Source of the DNA: Melastoma dodecandrum
Lineage: Eukaryota > Streptophyta > Magnoliopsida > Myrtales > Melastomataceae
Assembly (NCBI GenBank): GCA_029817715.1
Contig: JARUPY010000538.1
Coordinates: forward strand, 6,014,001 to 6,078,000
Length of the DNA stretch: 64,000 bases
Direction of reading: 5' to 3'
Shown: piece by piece, positions 1 to 11,589 of the stretch
Numbering within the stretch: the first letter of the stretch is position 1
How the letters are laid out: every line of letters begins with the position of its first letter
Position numbers and translations under genes: made by a program
The notes under the pieces: generated by a model
Told to the model about the DNA's origin: nothing
Databases searched by the model: none
The model's input: the letters and a program-made list of their open reading frames with translations, nothing else

Positions 1-1400
1 AAGTGAAGCATGTCATCATATTCATCATGTCGCTCATCCTCATGATGTTCTTCAGCTAGCTGGTCCGACTTTTGCTCTGATGTCTCATCCCTAATGTCAT
101 CCTCCTCATGTTGTTTAGTTGATCGGTCGACTCGCCCTCCGTAACGTCCATACAAATGCTAGGGTGATCCCTCAATACATTATTGCAACCTTGAGAAAGA
201 CCCGCCATGTTGTTTAATTAGGATGTGTCGTCTCTCTTGACGCGAAGAGAAATGTCGGATAATTATTGTGTCTGTGAAGAAGTTAAATTAGAACAAAACT
301 ATTGTAATTGATAAAGATAGTTTTCTTGAATACTCACCATTGTATCCAACATTATGCTCGTGTGAGATAGATATAGATAACTACGACGCATGTACCAACA
401 TTCGTAGTTACTTGAAGACTCCCAACTCAAAGGCACATTGTGGCTACCTCGTGCATGCCACTTGGAGATATAATCGGTGGAGATGTGCATCCAGTTATCA
501 GAAATGCTTGTCATGCACATCTATGTACAACAGTGTCCGTAACCTCTAGCACTAATTATTCTTTTCCGAATTGGTGAATGACAAGTGTCACTCAACCACA
601 AAGAAGCAAATAAGTGGTGTTCTTGCCCTCCAAAATTCTTGGTCCTTCAAATAGTGTTGTGGTAAATTGACAAAAACATCATCCTTATATGGATGTCAAA
701 TAACCTGAAAGATGAAAGGAAGTTAAGTAGCGATCAATATAATATAAATCATCATATTATGTTAGAACGAAGTTAAATATCTATTCAATACTTTGTCTAT
801 CTAATGCTTCTCTGTATACGAATAACACTTGCATGGAAATGGTCTTGGTATCGAGATGCTGTCCTCATCAATGTGCCAATGGTATACCCACAATATGCCT
901 AGTCAGACGTCTAAGGGGCGATAAATGTGGAAACAACATATCCACGCCTATATTTGTTCCAACACTAGATAACGAGCTACTTGTGATATATCTACGTGAG
1001 AGGCTCGACATACATTCCTATACAACCATGCCAGATATGCAGCCACATTAGATGGACAAGATTGTCTGACTTGTCCGAAAAAATCATTGATTCTATCAAT
1101 TGAAGTATGTATGCTAGGTTATGTATATGTACCTGTTCTTCTGGTTCCCATCGTGAAAGTATATCAAAACTTAATGCTAACGAGTTTATCTTAACCCTAC
1201 CAGCCTTCATATCATTTCTAGTTGGAACCTCACCAAGTAGATGCTCACATATAGATGCAAAATCAAAGTTGGTGTATCCAATAATTGAGTCCCCCTTAAT
1301 TGGCAAGCCAAGCTGAATATGAACATCTTGGAGCGTTATTGTCATCTCTCTATTAACCATATGGAAAATATGATTCTCGGGCCTCCATCTCTAAACGAAG
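1..1400 (-). pseudogene. Plant mobile domain (PMD/MAIN-like) remnant at the 3' end of a MULE
   Basis: Read on the minus strand, 992-1360 encodes an open stretch starting MVNREMTITLQDVHIQLGL, with GLPIKGDSIIG shortly after. This is the hallmark start of the plant mobile domain (aminotransferase-like/MAIN family). Homology continues in shifting frames: an IWAWICCFHIYRP block near 950-900 (family consensus like LWAWERFPFIRP) and FWRARTPLICFFVVEWHLSF near 640-590. The last 200 bases encode an acidic tail rich in E, D and H (HEEDD, AEEHHEDERHDEYDD). Stops and frameshifts lie between these blocks, so it is a relic. It sits directly downstream of a MULE transposase remnant on the same strand, and PMD domains are known passengers of MULEs and gypsy elements. 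It extends past the window edge. No promoter could be assigned. Confidence 0.75.
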
Positions 1401-2059
1401 GTTATAATTAGTGTCCAATCCAACTGAATGAACGGTAACATCGCAACACCTAAAAATCCCGCTTTTCTGAGGTAAGCATCCATATATGAGTCTCACCTTA
1501 TTTTCTTTACAGGATTTTCATGAGGGCAACATTTCAAGACATTGTTTTTCAAAAGCTAAGATGTGGTTAATTACAGTAATGAAATCGTAAATCTCGATAA
1601 GAAATATCTATGAAAGTCAATTAAATGATATTACCAAGAAATATCCTTCCTCCCTAACAACTGAAGATCGTTATGGATCTTGAGTGTGCAGCACATCCGT
1701 GCAATGTGGCCATGAATCCATTCTACAACATGCAAGCATAACGGTTAATGATTAATTATTACAAACATCACATACAAATCAAACATTCAGAAAAGTAAAT
1801 AAATCAAGCACTTACATTTTTTACTTATTTGGGCAATGTCGTCAATTATGAACTTCTTGTTTATAAATATCACAAGTCAACTTAGTTTTGCGTTCTCTTA
1901 AATCCATTTCATTATGGAATCGAGTTGATCTTGGTCTCCCTTTTGGTCTTACTTTGTTGGGGTTGAGAATGATAGTTGTGGATGAATATTCAAGCCAATC
2001 CTTTCTACAATCTGAATGAAATCCATTTGGATGAGTAAATGAACTTTTGATTATTCCAA

Positions 2060-2946
2060 GTGCAGATTTTGTATGCTACTATCGACATGGACTGGAACAA
2101 AACAAGCAAGCACATGGGAATAAAAAATTTGATAGATTTGTCATTTCCTACATGTTCACGTCTTACGGCGAAGAAACACTTTCTTATTAGACCACCTCCC
2201 CTTCATTTTAACATTAAAGTGCCCCATATCTCGATCAAGCATTGTGACATAAAACTTCTTTGCTTTCATTACTCCTTTGTTGAATCGATCCATACACACC
2301 TTTGTGTACTAGTCACCCCTATTATCCAATACACCACGCAATTGTATAACATCTTCTTAATCAAAGTTGAAACAGGAAGCGATCTTACACCCCTTATGAC
2401 ATAGTCATAATTCTCACTTAAATTCGTTGTCATCATTCCATAACGATGATCCCCATCGTGGCTCAATGACCATTGTTCTGCATTCATCTCTTCGAAGAAA
2501 TCAGTTGACTCGAGTATCGTTTTAAGAATATAAAGAAATATATGCCAACACTCGGCCAAATGCATTTTCTCACGGGAATGACTAACCGTTTGTATCAATC
2601 ACATTATGTATTGAAATTGCTAGCAATATGACAAATACATAATCTCCAATATGTAAATGGAGGCGTCCAACCAACTTCAACATCATTCACTGTCGCTTCA
2701 AAACCTGAATGCATATTTGAAATCAAACGTATGTTTTGCCTCTTATCACCCACCACATCCATCCTCTTGACTTATTGGTTTCTCATCGACGATTGCAAAA
2801 GCAAGAGGGACGTTCATCTTCTTGCGGAGCACCAAACATTCTCTAATTAGATAACACCACTCTACTTCTGTAGGTACATATTCAACTTGGCGCTCAACCT
2901 CTCCATGAAGCCCAACCCTCTCTACCCTAGACTCTGACATTGACAT
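2060..2946 (-). pseudogene. MuDR-type MULE transposase remnant
   Basis: Minus-strand blocks, in order, match the catalytic part of a MuDR/MULE transposase. They are VPLAFAIVDE (2770-2820), LISNMHSGFEATVNDVEVGW followed by PPFTYWRLCICHIASNFNT (about 2735-2600, the C-x2-H motif after the second catalytic Asp region), then FFEEMNAEQWSLSHDGDHRY and MMTTNLSENYDYVIRG (2269-2598). Further on are VTMLDRDMGHFNVKM and a degenerate SWIM-like CxC...YSHVLA segment (about 2270-2080). The Asp of the usual ISDRHAGI block is replaced by Asn (ISNMHSG) and several frames are broken, so it is inactive. The 36.6-40.5 kb element is a better-preserved relative. With the downstream PMD domain it forms a transposase-PMD element of at least 2.9 kb. 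Confidence 0.8.
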
Positions 2947-2949
2947 TGG

Positions 2950-3748
2950 ACGATGAAGATTATTAGTACAATATTATTCCTTCTCTCCAAAGCATATATT
3001 TGTTGGATATGAAGAGCAAACTTAATATGCAATCTCACGTCATTGTCTTCTTCAATAGGCACCAACATATACTTAACAGCAATATTAGCATTCTTAACAA
3101 CCGGATATCTATATGCAATCTATAATCACCTTGGTGATTGTAAACGCGTTACAACATGATATATGCTCTAAAGCATCGTAATTTATCACTTCGGTGAATT
3201 ATATTCTTTTTATTACATCTCTATCATAATTAATGCCATAAGTCCATTGATAACATTCTCATTCGTGAAAATCAATAGCTCGATTAATGACATTGTAAAA
3301 TTGCACTATGCAATAACATACACCAAATTAACCTACGAAACTAGTTTCAATTTCACAAATCTAAATGAACTACTTCTGAAACTAGTTTCAATTTCACAAA
3401 TCTAAACAAACTGCTTCCAAAACCAAATATCAAAATTTATCGCTAACAATCAAATTGACCTTAATTAACATAATAATAAAATTAAACCTAATCAAATTAA
3501 CCCTAATTGCAAACCCAAGATTAATTGAATTTAGCCCTAACAATCAGGAATCCTAACAACCCATAATAATCATAATCTGAAATTAACCCGAATCATAACG
3601 CCTGCCTTAATCCTACCCAATAGTGATGGGAAGGAAGAGATTGGATAGGCTCTACGTAAAGGAGAAGGAATGGCTCGACGGAGAACGGGTTGGAGGTAGA
3701 CGGAGGAAGGAAGAGATGACATGGACAAGGCAATGCGGACGAGGGAGG
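2950..3748. other. AT-rich stretch without recognisable gene; contains a tandem duplication
   Basis: No coding homology was seen on either strand. The stretch is AT-rich. It holds an imperfect tandem duplication of a 41-bp unit (copies beginning near 3337 and 3378, sharing GAAACTAGTTTCAATTTCAC). Just before the Athila LTR is a purine-rich segment (3625-3748) of unknown role. Confidence 0.5.
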
Positions 3749-4882
3749 TGATAACTCTATGAAAGTAGAGTTATCTATGTCAATTTCATACCTAAATTAG
3801 TTAGATTTATGAAATATTGTGTTTATTTCATAATATTTCTAGTTATTTCTCATTATTCTCGAGAAGTTTGGATACTACCGAATTTTGGGCTTATTTCAGG
3901 ATAAAAATGGAAACAAGAAGATTTCGGCGTATTTATGAAGATTTTGTGCAGCTGAAAAAGATTTTGGTGATGCTAGATGACTTCCATGAAGGAGGACGAA
4001 CGGGAGAAAAAAAAAGATTTTATTTCAGATTTTCTTAGATTCTCTAGATTTTAATTTTAGGATTTATAAAAGTTCTTTTTTCACCTCTGGCTAAAGGAGG
4101 AGGACGATTTCTACGAAGAAGAGCAAGGGAGTTAGACTATCGTTTATGATGCTTTTCTTTTCTTTCATTTGTCTTATGAAAATGATGCTTGACTAAACTT
4201 TCTTTGCTAGGATTATGTTGAACCGAATTGCGTAGTTGAATTTTCTGAACTCGTTTTAGAACAAATTCATGCTTTGGATTTCGTTTGATCTCAATGCATG
4301 CAATTTGTCTGATCAACGAATTGTATTAATTTGTTATCCTAATTAAACTCGGGAGAGAAGTTTTGGGAGAGAACAAGAATGAATAAGCCTTGATTAAGAT
4401 CGCGAGAGCGAATTAGCTAGTAAGTAGTATCATGAGATATACTTCTAGGCAACCATTAAAGGATTGGTTCTTAATGCGTTTCTTGCCTTCATAATTCACC
4501 ATAGGGATATAGGTTTTATGGTGGTTTGGGATAATCCCTTGAAAACTATGGAGAGGCACTTAGGGACATGAGAATCTGGTTAGTAAACAGAATTAGTATA
4601 AATTTGGGATAAGCGAGTGAAGGGATTTAACGAAACAAGGAGGGGATACGTGATCCTAGGATTTTCTAATTGATTGAATTCCGATTTCTTTGCTTTTGAT
4701 TTTTGCTTTTTGTTTAGTTTTCAAAGTTCTAAGCTTATTTCTTTTATTGGCTTGGCTACATAAGAATTGCAATTGTGTATGCTAAAAGGTTTTATTTGCT
4801 ATCCTCGTGGGAACGATAACTCTATTAATCTTATATTACTTGTTGCGATCCGAATACTTGCGGTGCAGGAATTTAGCAATCA
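3749..4882 (+). repeat. 5' LTR of an Athila-type Ty3/gypsy retrotransposon
   Basis: The stretch runs from TGATAACTCT (3749) to GCAATCA (4882), about 1.13 kb with TG...CA ends. A few bases downstream lies TGGCACCGTTGCCGGGGA (4889-4906). This is one mismatch from the TGGCGCCGTTGCCGGGGA complement of the plant tRNA-Asp 3' end, the primer used by Athila and related gypsy elements. Gag and protease homology follows in the same orientation. No matching 3' LTR was found because the element is truncated in RT near 7860. Borders therefore rest on TG/CA and PBS position, not on an LTR pair. Confidence 0.75.
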
Positions 4883-4888
4883 AGTTTT

Positions 4889-4906
4889 TGGCACCGTTGC
4901 CGGGGA
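4889..4906 (+). other. tRNA-Asp-type primer binding site
   Basis: TGGCACCGTTGCCGGGGA is complementary, apart from one base, to the 3' end of plant tRNA-Asp. It lies six bases after the proposed LTR end, and would prime minus-strand DNA synthesis of the Athila element. Confidence 0.8.
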
Positions 4907-4994
4907 TAAATTTTAAAATCTTTTACTTGCGACGAAAGCAATTTGTATTGACCAAGTCGTTTAATTTTTCGTTTTATCTTTCTTTTTCAGGTGT

Positions 4995-6600
4995 ATGCAC
5001 TGGACACGCAGCGATGATTTATGTGCGTTCGATCATGAAATTGGGAGGACATTTCGAGCACTCAGAAGGAGTCAGCGGAGCACAATGGCAGACAGAAATC
5101 AGAACAACGGCAATAACAACGAGATTCAAGAAGTTAATCCACCAGCTCCGAGAAGGACGATACGGGACTTTGCTCAACCGACACCCCATGAGGCCACCAG
5201 ATTTCTTCGTTCAGCAATTCAGGCTCAGAATTTTGAGATTAAGCCGTCCATACTCCACATGATTGAGAACTCAAGTTTTGGAGGATTGACAGACGAAGAC
5301 CCTCACTAGCACCTCACTCGCTTCGAGGATTTACGCGACACGTTTAGATGCAATTGAGTTTCAGTTGAGGCAGTCTGTATGAGATTGTTGCCATCTTTAC
5401 GGGACAAGCTCGATCATGGCTCTATTCCTTGCCGGAAGAGGCAGTCCGACAATGGGAGGATCTTTCAAAGCTATTCTTGGCCAAATATTTCCCACTGAGA
5501 CGAACCATAAGGATCAGGAACGAGATCACGAACTTTCATCAACATTCAACCGAGTCCATGTTTGCAGATTGGGACCGTTTCAAAGAATTATTACGCCTAT
5601 GTCCGCATCATGAGATCCCGAAGTGGATGTTCGTGCAAAGCTTCTATGATGGCTTGGCAGATCAGCTTCAATCCACTGTGAATTCCGCTGCAAGAGGAAC
5701 TTTGATGACCAAGACACCTGAGGAATCCTTAGAGTTGTTCGAACAAATTTCCAATAATGGACAGCGGAAAACATCAACAAGAGGAGTCGCCGGGCTGCAT
5801 CAAAAAGACACAGTGACGTCCATAAACGCCCAGCTTGAGAAGCTCACCAGGAAAGTTACCGCTCTTCGAACTACAAATCCGGTATCTAATAGCATGTATT
5901 CTGATGTGCAGGTAGATGAGGACTAGGGAGAAGCGCCGGAGATAGATTACGTAGGATCCAATCCATGGAACAACTCGTATTCCAACATCTACAACCCTGG
6001 ATGGAGAAATCACCCAAAACTTCTCATGGAGGAATAACGGAGCCACACAAGAACCAAGTCAACCAAGGATGAACCAGCCTCCTGGTTTTATGACCACAAA
6101 ACAGCCACCTGCAGGTGAGAATAGGTCTAACGTTGATGAATTACTAACCCGGTTGCTTGCCAGTCAGGAGGAAACCCGAAAACAACAAGAGGAGGTTCAC
6201 AAGCGTCAAGAGATGATCCTGAAGGGCCATGCCACGTCCATTAAACAATTGGAAGTGCAAATTGGACAGATTGCAAGTTCAATTACAAGTCGGAACTCTA
6301 TCGAGCAATACCAAGGTAAATCCAAAATGAGAACATTGCAATGTCGTCACACTTCGCAATGGTCGTGACTTTGAAGAAGCCTTCGAAAAGATGGAGGTGG
6401 AGAAGGAACAAGCCAAAGAGAAACGCCGCAAGTAGAAAACAAGCGAAGAAGGAGGCAAGACAAATGGTAAGGAGCCGACCGATGTCACAACCACAAAGGT
6501 ACATACCTCAACACCCCCATTTGTACCCAAAATTCCTTTTCCTCAAAGGCTTAAAAAATCTACTAACGAGCAACAATTCAGAAAGTTTCTAGATGTTTTT
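4995..6600 (+). pseudogene. Athila gag remnant
   Basis: Pieces of Gag occur in order. RRTIRDFAQPTPHEATRF and NFEIKPSILHMIENSSFGGL (4995-5309) are the conserved Athila Gag N-terminal block. EEAVRQWEDLSKLFLAKYFP...MFADWDRFKELLRLCPHHEIPKW...FYDGLADQ (5429-5926) is the retrotransposon-gag domain. A coiled-coil segment rich in E/Q/K follows (6069-6368, LLASQEETRKQQEEVHKRQE). Frame changes near 5310-5430 and stops after 5926 and 6368 show decay. No CCHC knuckle was seen, as is usual for Athila. Confidence 0.85.
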
Positions 6601-6636
6601 AAGTAATTGTAGATTAATATTCCCTTTACCGAAGCT

Positions 6637-7517
6637 TTGGAGCAAATGCCCAAATATGCCAAATTCATGAATGAGGTGTTGTCAAGAAAGAGAAGAATCG
6701 GTGAGCATGCGGCTATTGCACTTACTGAGGAGTGTAGTGCCATTTTGCAAAAGAAGCTACTATCGAAATTAAAGGACCTAGGTAAGTTCACTATCCCCTG
6801 TCGCTTTAAAACTCAATTTTCATGTTATGCCCTCTGTGATTTAAGTGCAAGCATCAATTTGATGTCATTTTCCGTCTTTGAGAAGTTGAACATCGGGAAG
6901 GTAGAACCGACATCCTTAACTTTTCAACTAGCGGATCGGTCTTACACTTATCGAAAGGGCGTAATTGAAAATGTGTTGGTAAAGGTCGATAAGTTTATTC
7001 TCCCAGTGACTTTGTCATTCTAGATTATGAAGAAAATCAAGAAATTGCGATCATATTGGGAAGACCTTTCTTAGCCACAGGACGAACTTTGATTGACATA
7101 CAGAATGGCGAGCATACAATGCGTGTCCATGATCACGAGGTAACTTTTAACATCTGTAATGCCATGTGTATGCCTAAAGAGACCGATGAATGCAACTTTG
7201 TGGACGTGAATGACGAAATCTTGTATGGAGACTTGTTTGAAAAATATGTGGCTACATCAATTGAAGAGTGGCCACAAGAGGATGCCCCAGAATGCGTTGC
7301 AGCAGAGAGTGATGAATCTGAGACAGAGCGGGCTGCATATATGCGTCATGTGCCATGGGCTGAACCATTGGAATGCCCCATCTCTGCAGCAAAACCATCA
7401 ATAGAAGAGCCGCCAAAGTTAGAACCTAAACCGCTACCGGAGCACCTGAGGTATTCATTCTTAAGTTCATTTAGTACTCTTCCGGTTATTATTTCGGTTG
7501 CATTATCTAACAAATAG
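6637..7517 (+). pseudogene. Athila aspartic protease region
   Basis: The frame 6637-7023 contains CRFKTQFSCYALCDLSASIN and then LMSFSVFEKLNIG. The family motif is ALCDLGASINLMP, so the flap/active-site loop is D-L-S-A-S here instead of D-L-G-A-S. The frame stops at 7023 and resumes at 7056 with MGRPFLATGRTLIDIQNGEH, the conserved ILGRPFLATG block. Both blocks are characteristic of Athila-lineage Pol. An acidic linker leads into RT. It is non-functional because of the stop between the blocks. Confidence 0.85.
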
Positions 7518-7529
7518 GAAGAGAGACTG

Positions 7530-7860
7530 TTGCAAGTGCTTCGAGAACGCAAAACATCTCCTGGATGGAGCATTGCAGACATTACGGGAATTAGGCTTGC
7601 GATATGCATGCACAAAATCAGGCTTGAAGAGAACAAGAAAGCTTCGATCAAGCAACAGAGGAGGCTCAACCCGAATATGAAAGAGGTGGTAAGGAAGGAA
7701 ATAATAAAGTGGTTAGATGCAGGAATCATATACCCCATCTCAGACAGTTCGTGGGTGAAACCGATACAGTGCATCCGAAAGAAAGGTGGCATGACAATAG
7801 TGGAGAACGAAAAGAACGAGATCATCCCGATGCAGACAATCACTGGTTGGAGAGTTTGCA
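7530..7860 (+). pseudogene. Athila reverse transcriptase N-terminus, truncated
   Basis: The frame carries the conserved RT lead-in: CMHKIRLEENKKASIKQQRR, then LNPNMKEVVRKEIIKWLDAG, IIYPISDSSWVKPIQ and ITGWRVC. Homology ends abruptly at the GWRVC motif near 7860, just before the catalytic palm. The sequence after it (two copies of a 27-bp unit, then non-Athila DNA) is unrelated. RNase H, integrase and the 3' LTR of this element are absent from the window. Confidence 0.85.
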
Positions 7861-7863
7861 ATG

Positions 7864-7917
7864 GTGTAGTGAGGACGGGCTGGAAGCGTCGTGTAGTGAG
7901 GACGGGCTGGAGGCGCG
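7864..7917 (+). repeat. 27-bp tandem duplication at the Athila truncation point
   Basis: Two adjacent copies of a 27-bp unit starting GTGTAGTGAGGACGGGCTGG (7864-7890 and 7891-7917) differ by one or two bases. They lie exactly where Athila RT homology stops, which suggests end-joining or filler DNA at a deletion breakpoint. Confidence 0.75.
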
Positions 7918-7944
7918 GATGAAGGAGGCAGATGACTAGAGGAT

Positions 7945-9143
7945 GATGGAGGTCTGCTATAGTTTAGATAACTTGGGAAAATTCCCCAAGTGTTACATCC
8001 ATTCTCATCTAGACTGAACTCAATATTACAAGCTCCGAGTTCATGATATATTTCTTTAAAATTTGGGATCATGAACTTCTTGAGTTTCATAAAAAAAATA
8101 TTAATCCCAAAAAATATACCACTCCTAGTACATGAATTGAATTGTCATAGGCCTATCCACAGTTGATTTTTTTGAAAGCGTGACAATTTCTGTCAACTGA
8201 AATTTTGGGCTATCACATAATTTTGGATAACTCTTAATAGTTTTTTGTCGAACTTCAATAAGAACATGCATCAGATTGAGAACTGCAACAGACGCAATCT
8301 TTCTAGTTCCCATCATAGCTTATTTACACATGTCGTCAATCTTTGGAGGTCAATCCTAAAAAACTCAAGATACGTGTTGTTTATTCATGCTTATAACTCT
8401 CGAGGGCAAATTTTGAAGCATTATTTGAATCTTTGTCGAGCGATTGAACAACCCTATTTGGGAATCACATGTTCGAGTGAAAATCGTAACGCGTCATTAT
8501 CCTTACGTGATCAAGCCATAGACTTCAAAGAACGGGTTGAACAAAGAACTTACTTCCATTGACAAATGTTACACAATGAAGGATTACATTGAAAATACGA
8601 ACCGAAGAATAAGACAAAGGAAGACAACCAAATGCCCTAGTAGAGTCTGAGGTGATTGTCGTTGTTTTACGAAAGTAATCGTTAAACATGTGCCAAAATT
8701 TTATAGTTTCCGTAAAAAACAGTCAGCAATTGTCAATAATCACCTTTAAGAGAAAACCGTCGATATCTTTTACTAACGTCTTTGACTTTTCTTATGTAGA
8801 CCCAGTCAAATGGCTTATGTTAACATAATCGACTAGTTTCTATGGACCCAATAGACTAGCTTCATGGAACTGGTAGACTGGCTTCTATTTTAGTCGTTGA
8901 TTGTGTTATATTTGAATAAACGCCATAATTGATGGCAAAAAAATTATCTTGTGTAAACCATCCCCATATTTCACACTTTAATTTCTTTCTAGGTACTTAG
9001 TGAATGCTAAATGGATTAAGTTCATACATCTTTGTGATGTTCTTGTACAACGAATCGTATTCTGCCACTAAGGCCAAAGGCAAGGCCCTAGTGATCCCGT
9101 CGAACGGGATCAACAGCCTCCTGACATGTTGCATACGACCAAG
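7945..9143. other. Intergenic DNA with no recognised gene
   Basis: The open stretch at 8245-8562 (105 codons) matches no family I recognise and has no clear codon bias. The interval 8800-8900 repeats short motifs of the type AGACTGGCTTCTAT. I see nothing else here. Confidence 0.4.
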
Positions 9144-9504
9144 TGATGCGAGAGAATAGAAGTGGGAGACAAGGGAAGAGGAAGAAGTTAGGCTCGAGTA
9201 ATGTTAGTAGAATGGATCGGAGTGTTAGTTAGAGGTTCTATCTTTAAGTTGATGGAGGAAAGGGAGCACGGGTCAGTTAATCTTTGGTTGTGTTTGTTAA
9301 AGGGGAAAAGGGGAGAGTGAGGGGAAGGCGCTCCCGGAATGGTGGAGGATGGTCGTCTGTAAGCATGGGCTGGTGGAGGTCCATTGAAGGTGAACTGTGG
9401 AACAATTTGCATTTTCTGAGTTGTGATAATCGGTGGGTTGCGGTGCTGGGTGATTGAGGTGAGTTTTCTTTTATTTTCTATCATTACATGGCTGCCACGC
9501 ATCA
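9144..9504 (+). repeat. 5' LTR of a chromodomain-type Ty3/gypsy element
   Basis: This segment is closely similar to 13203-13568 over most of its length, with shared blocks such as GGAAGGCGCTCCCGGAA, GTAAGCATGGGCTGG and TGGAACAATTTGC. It is followed by GGGTATCAGAGTC (9506-9518), a near match to the initiator-Met tRNA primer binding site TGGTATCAGAGC. The start is set by TG after CCAAG and by the purine-rich tract preceding the partner LTR. Borders are approximate because the LTRs have diverged near both ends. Confidence 0.75.
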
Positions 9505-9534
9505 AGGGTATCAGAGTCCTTAACTCCGGCAACC

Positions 9535-10080
9535 ATGGGAGAGACGCAATTGTCTGAGTTGAAGAAGGATCAATATGCTGCTAATACTCTCGTTAGTGGG
9601 TCGATGGATCAAATGGAGTTGATAACTAAGTAGACGAAGAATTTGCCAATGCAGATGGAAATAAGGTGAGAAGTCATACAGAACCAATTTACGTTGGTTA
9701 AGTCGGTACAAGAAGGGACGGGAGCTGAGATGGTTTTGGAGGTGTCTCAGATGAAGGTGGGGTGGAGCAATACAGACGGAGCAAGTGAACCATATTCTAA
9801 ATTTGCGTCTAAATTTCAAATGCCAAATATTGACTTTCCTGAGTTCGATGGAAGCAATCTGGATGATTGACTATATATATGTCAGAGGTACTTTGAACAG
9901 GAATGCATTCTGGACGATAAGAAGGTCTAAATAGCCTTATTATATATGCACGAAGGAGCTTTACAATGACGCTATACCTTTGTAAGGAACCGGGGCTCCA
10001 GAAGTATTTCAAAAACCTAAGAAATTACCACCTCTTAGGCATCATGAGCATGCCATTATTCTTAGGAGGGAGTGTGGGAA
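9535..10080 (+). pseudogene. Chromovirus gag fragment with internal deletion
   Basis: Translation from 9535 (MGETQLSELKKDQ) runs through several stops to FASKFQMPNIDFPEFDGSNL, the conserved start of the Gag core of chromodomain gypsy elements. A little after RYFEQECILDDKKV the homology ends, and by about 10080 the sequence is already in the RT lead-in (IKNMVKELLENGVIRPS). Most of gag, the CCHC knuckle and protease are therefore deleted. Confidence 0.7.
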
Positions 10081-10099
10081 GTCAACATACGGCCTTATA

Positions 10100-11560
10100 G
10101 ATACGTCACTGCTCAAAAGGATATCATCAAAAATATGGTAAAGGAGTTACTAGAAAACGGAGTTATACGACCCAGTAGGAATACTTTTTCATTACCGGTT
10201 GTCTTAGTGAAGAAGAAAGACGGGACAACCCAGCAGTAGTACTGCTTCTTCATCACCGGTTGTCTTAGTGAAGAAGAAAGACGAGACCACCCAGCAGTAG
10301 TACTGCTTTTTCATCACCGGTTGTCTTAGTGAAGAAGAAAGAAGGGACGGGCCATCAGGAGTGCTTTTTCATCACCGGTTTGTCTTAGTGAAGAAGAAAG
10401 ACGGGACGACCCATCGGGAGTGCTTTTTCATCACCGGTTGTCTTAGTGAAGAAGAAAGACGAGTCTTGGCGGATGTGTGTCGACTATAGGCAACTCGATC
10501 AACAAATTGTCAAGGATAAAATATCTCATACTCATCATTGAAGAATTGTTGGATGAGCTCCACAGTTCAACCATGTTTTCTAAAATCGATCTGAGGGCAA
10601 GATACCACCAGATTAGGATGGAACCAGAAGATGTGCACAAAACCGCCTTCTGAACTCACGACGGCCATTATGAGTTTTTAGTCATGCCATTTGGTCTTAC
10701 GAATGCTCCCTCCACGTTTCAGGGCTTAATGAACTAAATCTTCAAGCCTTACCTCTGGATGTATGTCCTTATATTTTTTGATGACATACTTGTGTATAAC
10801 AGATTCATAACTGAGCATGCACAAGACCTCAATACGGTTCTAGATGAAATGCAGAAGCATACTCTGTATGCAAATAGATCCAAATTCGCATTTGGTAGCT
10901 CGCGGGTGGAATACTTGGGTGATTACATTGATAAAGAAGGAGTGCCTATCGACCACAAGATGGTGTAGGTTGTCCAAGAGTGGTCGATTCCTAGTAACGT
11001 AAAGCAATTGAGGGGATTTTTGGGATTAAGTGGTTATTATTGTCACTTCATTAAAGGGTTCAATGTGGTTAGTCGACCCCTTCCTAGCATGCTCAAAAAG
11101 AATTCCTTCCGCTGGAATGCAGAAGCCCAAATTTCCTTTGATAAACTCAAGGAATTGTTAACAACTGCACCCACGTTAGGCTTGCCGTACTTTTCAACTA
11201 AAGTTGTGATGGAGACGGATGCCTGTGACACGGGAATAGGAGCTATTTTGAGTCAACACTAGCACCCCCTTGCTTATATCACCAAATCACTATCACCTCA
11301 TAATCAAACCTTATCAGTTTATGAGAATAAACTGTACTCTATTGTTTACGCAGTCAAGAAGTGACACCACTACCTTACCGGCCAACATTTTATCATCAAG
11401 AGTGATCACATAAGCATAAAATTTCTCTTGGAGCAATGGTTGCAGAGAGCCAGTTCAAATGATTGTTAAAGCTCATGGGATATGACTACGAGATTTCCTA
11501 CAAGAAGGTAAAAGAAAATTTTGCCGCGGATGCTCTATCTCGGTTACATGGTTTAGAATT
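10100..11560 (+). pseudogene. Chromovirus reverse transcriptase and RNase H, degenerate
   Basis: RT motifs occur in order: [19 protein letters not shown] (repeated, see tandem repeat), [39 protein letters not shown], and the catalytic box as FFDDILVY (10759-10968, normally F/Y-x-DD). Next come the thumb and RNase H junction (MRGFLGLSGYYCHFIKGF, 11008-11262) and METDACDTGIGAILSQH, the RNase H active-site start. After a stop the C-terminal RNase H continues to ADALSRL near 11540. Many stops and frameshifts make it non-functional. Confidence 0.9.
10185..10462 (+). repeat. Five-copy 58-61-bp tandem repeat inside the RT gene
   Basis: The block TTTTTCATCACCGGTTGTCT through GTGAAGAAGAAAGACG occurs five times in a row. 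ACCGGTT starts at 10194, 10255, 10316, 10374 and 10433, giving spacings of 61, 61, 58 and 59. The unit encodes the normal single-copy RT segment [13 protein letters not shown] plus a short extension. Unrepeated RT sequence flanks both sides. The unequal spacings shift the reading frame between copies. Confidence 0.95.
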
Positions 11561-11589
11561 GTTAGCATCAGCAATTCAAGATTACCACC

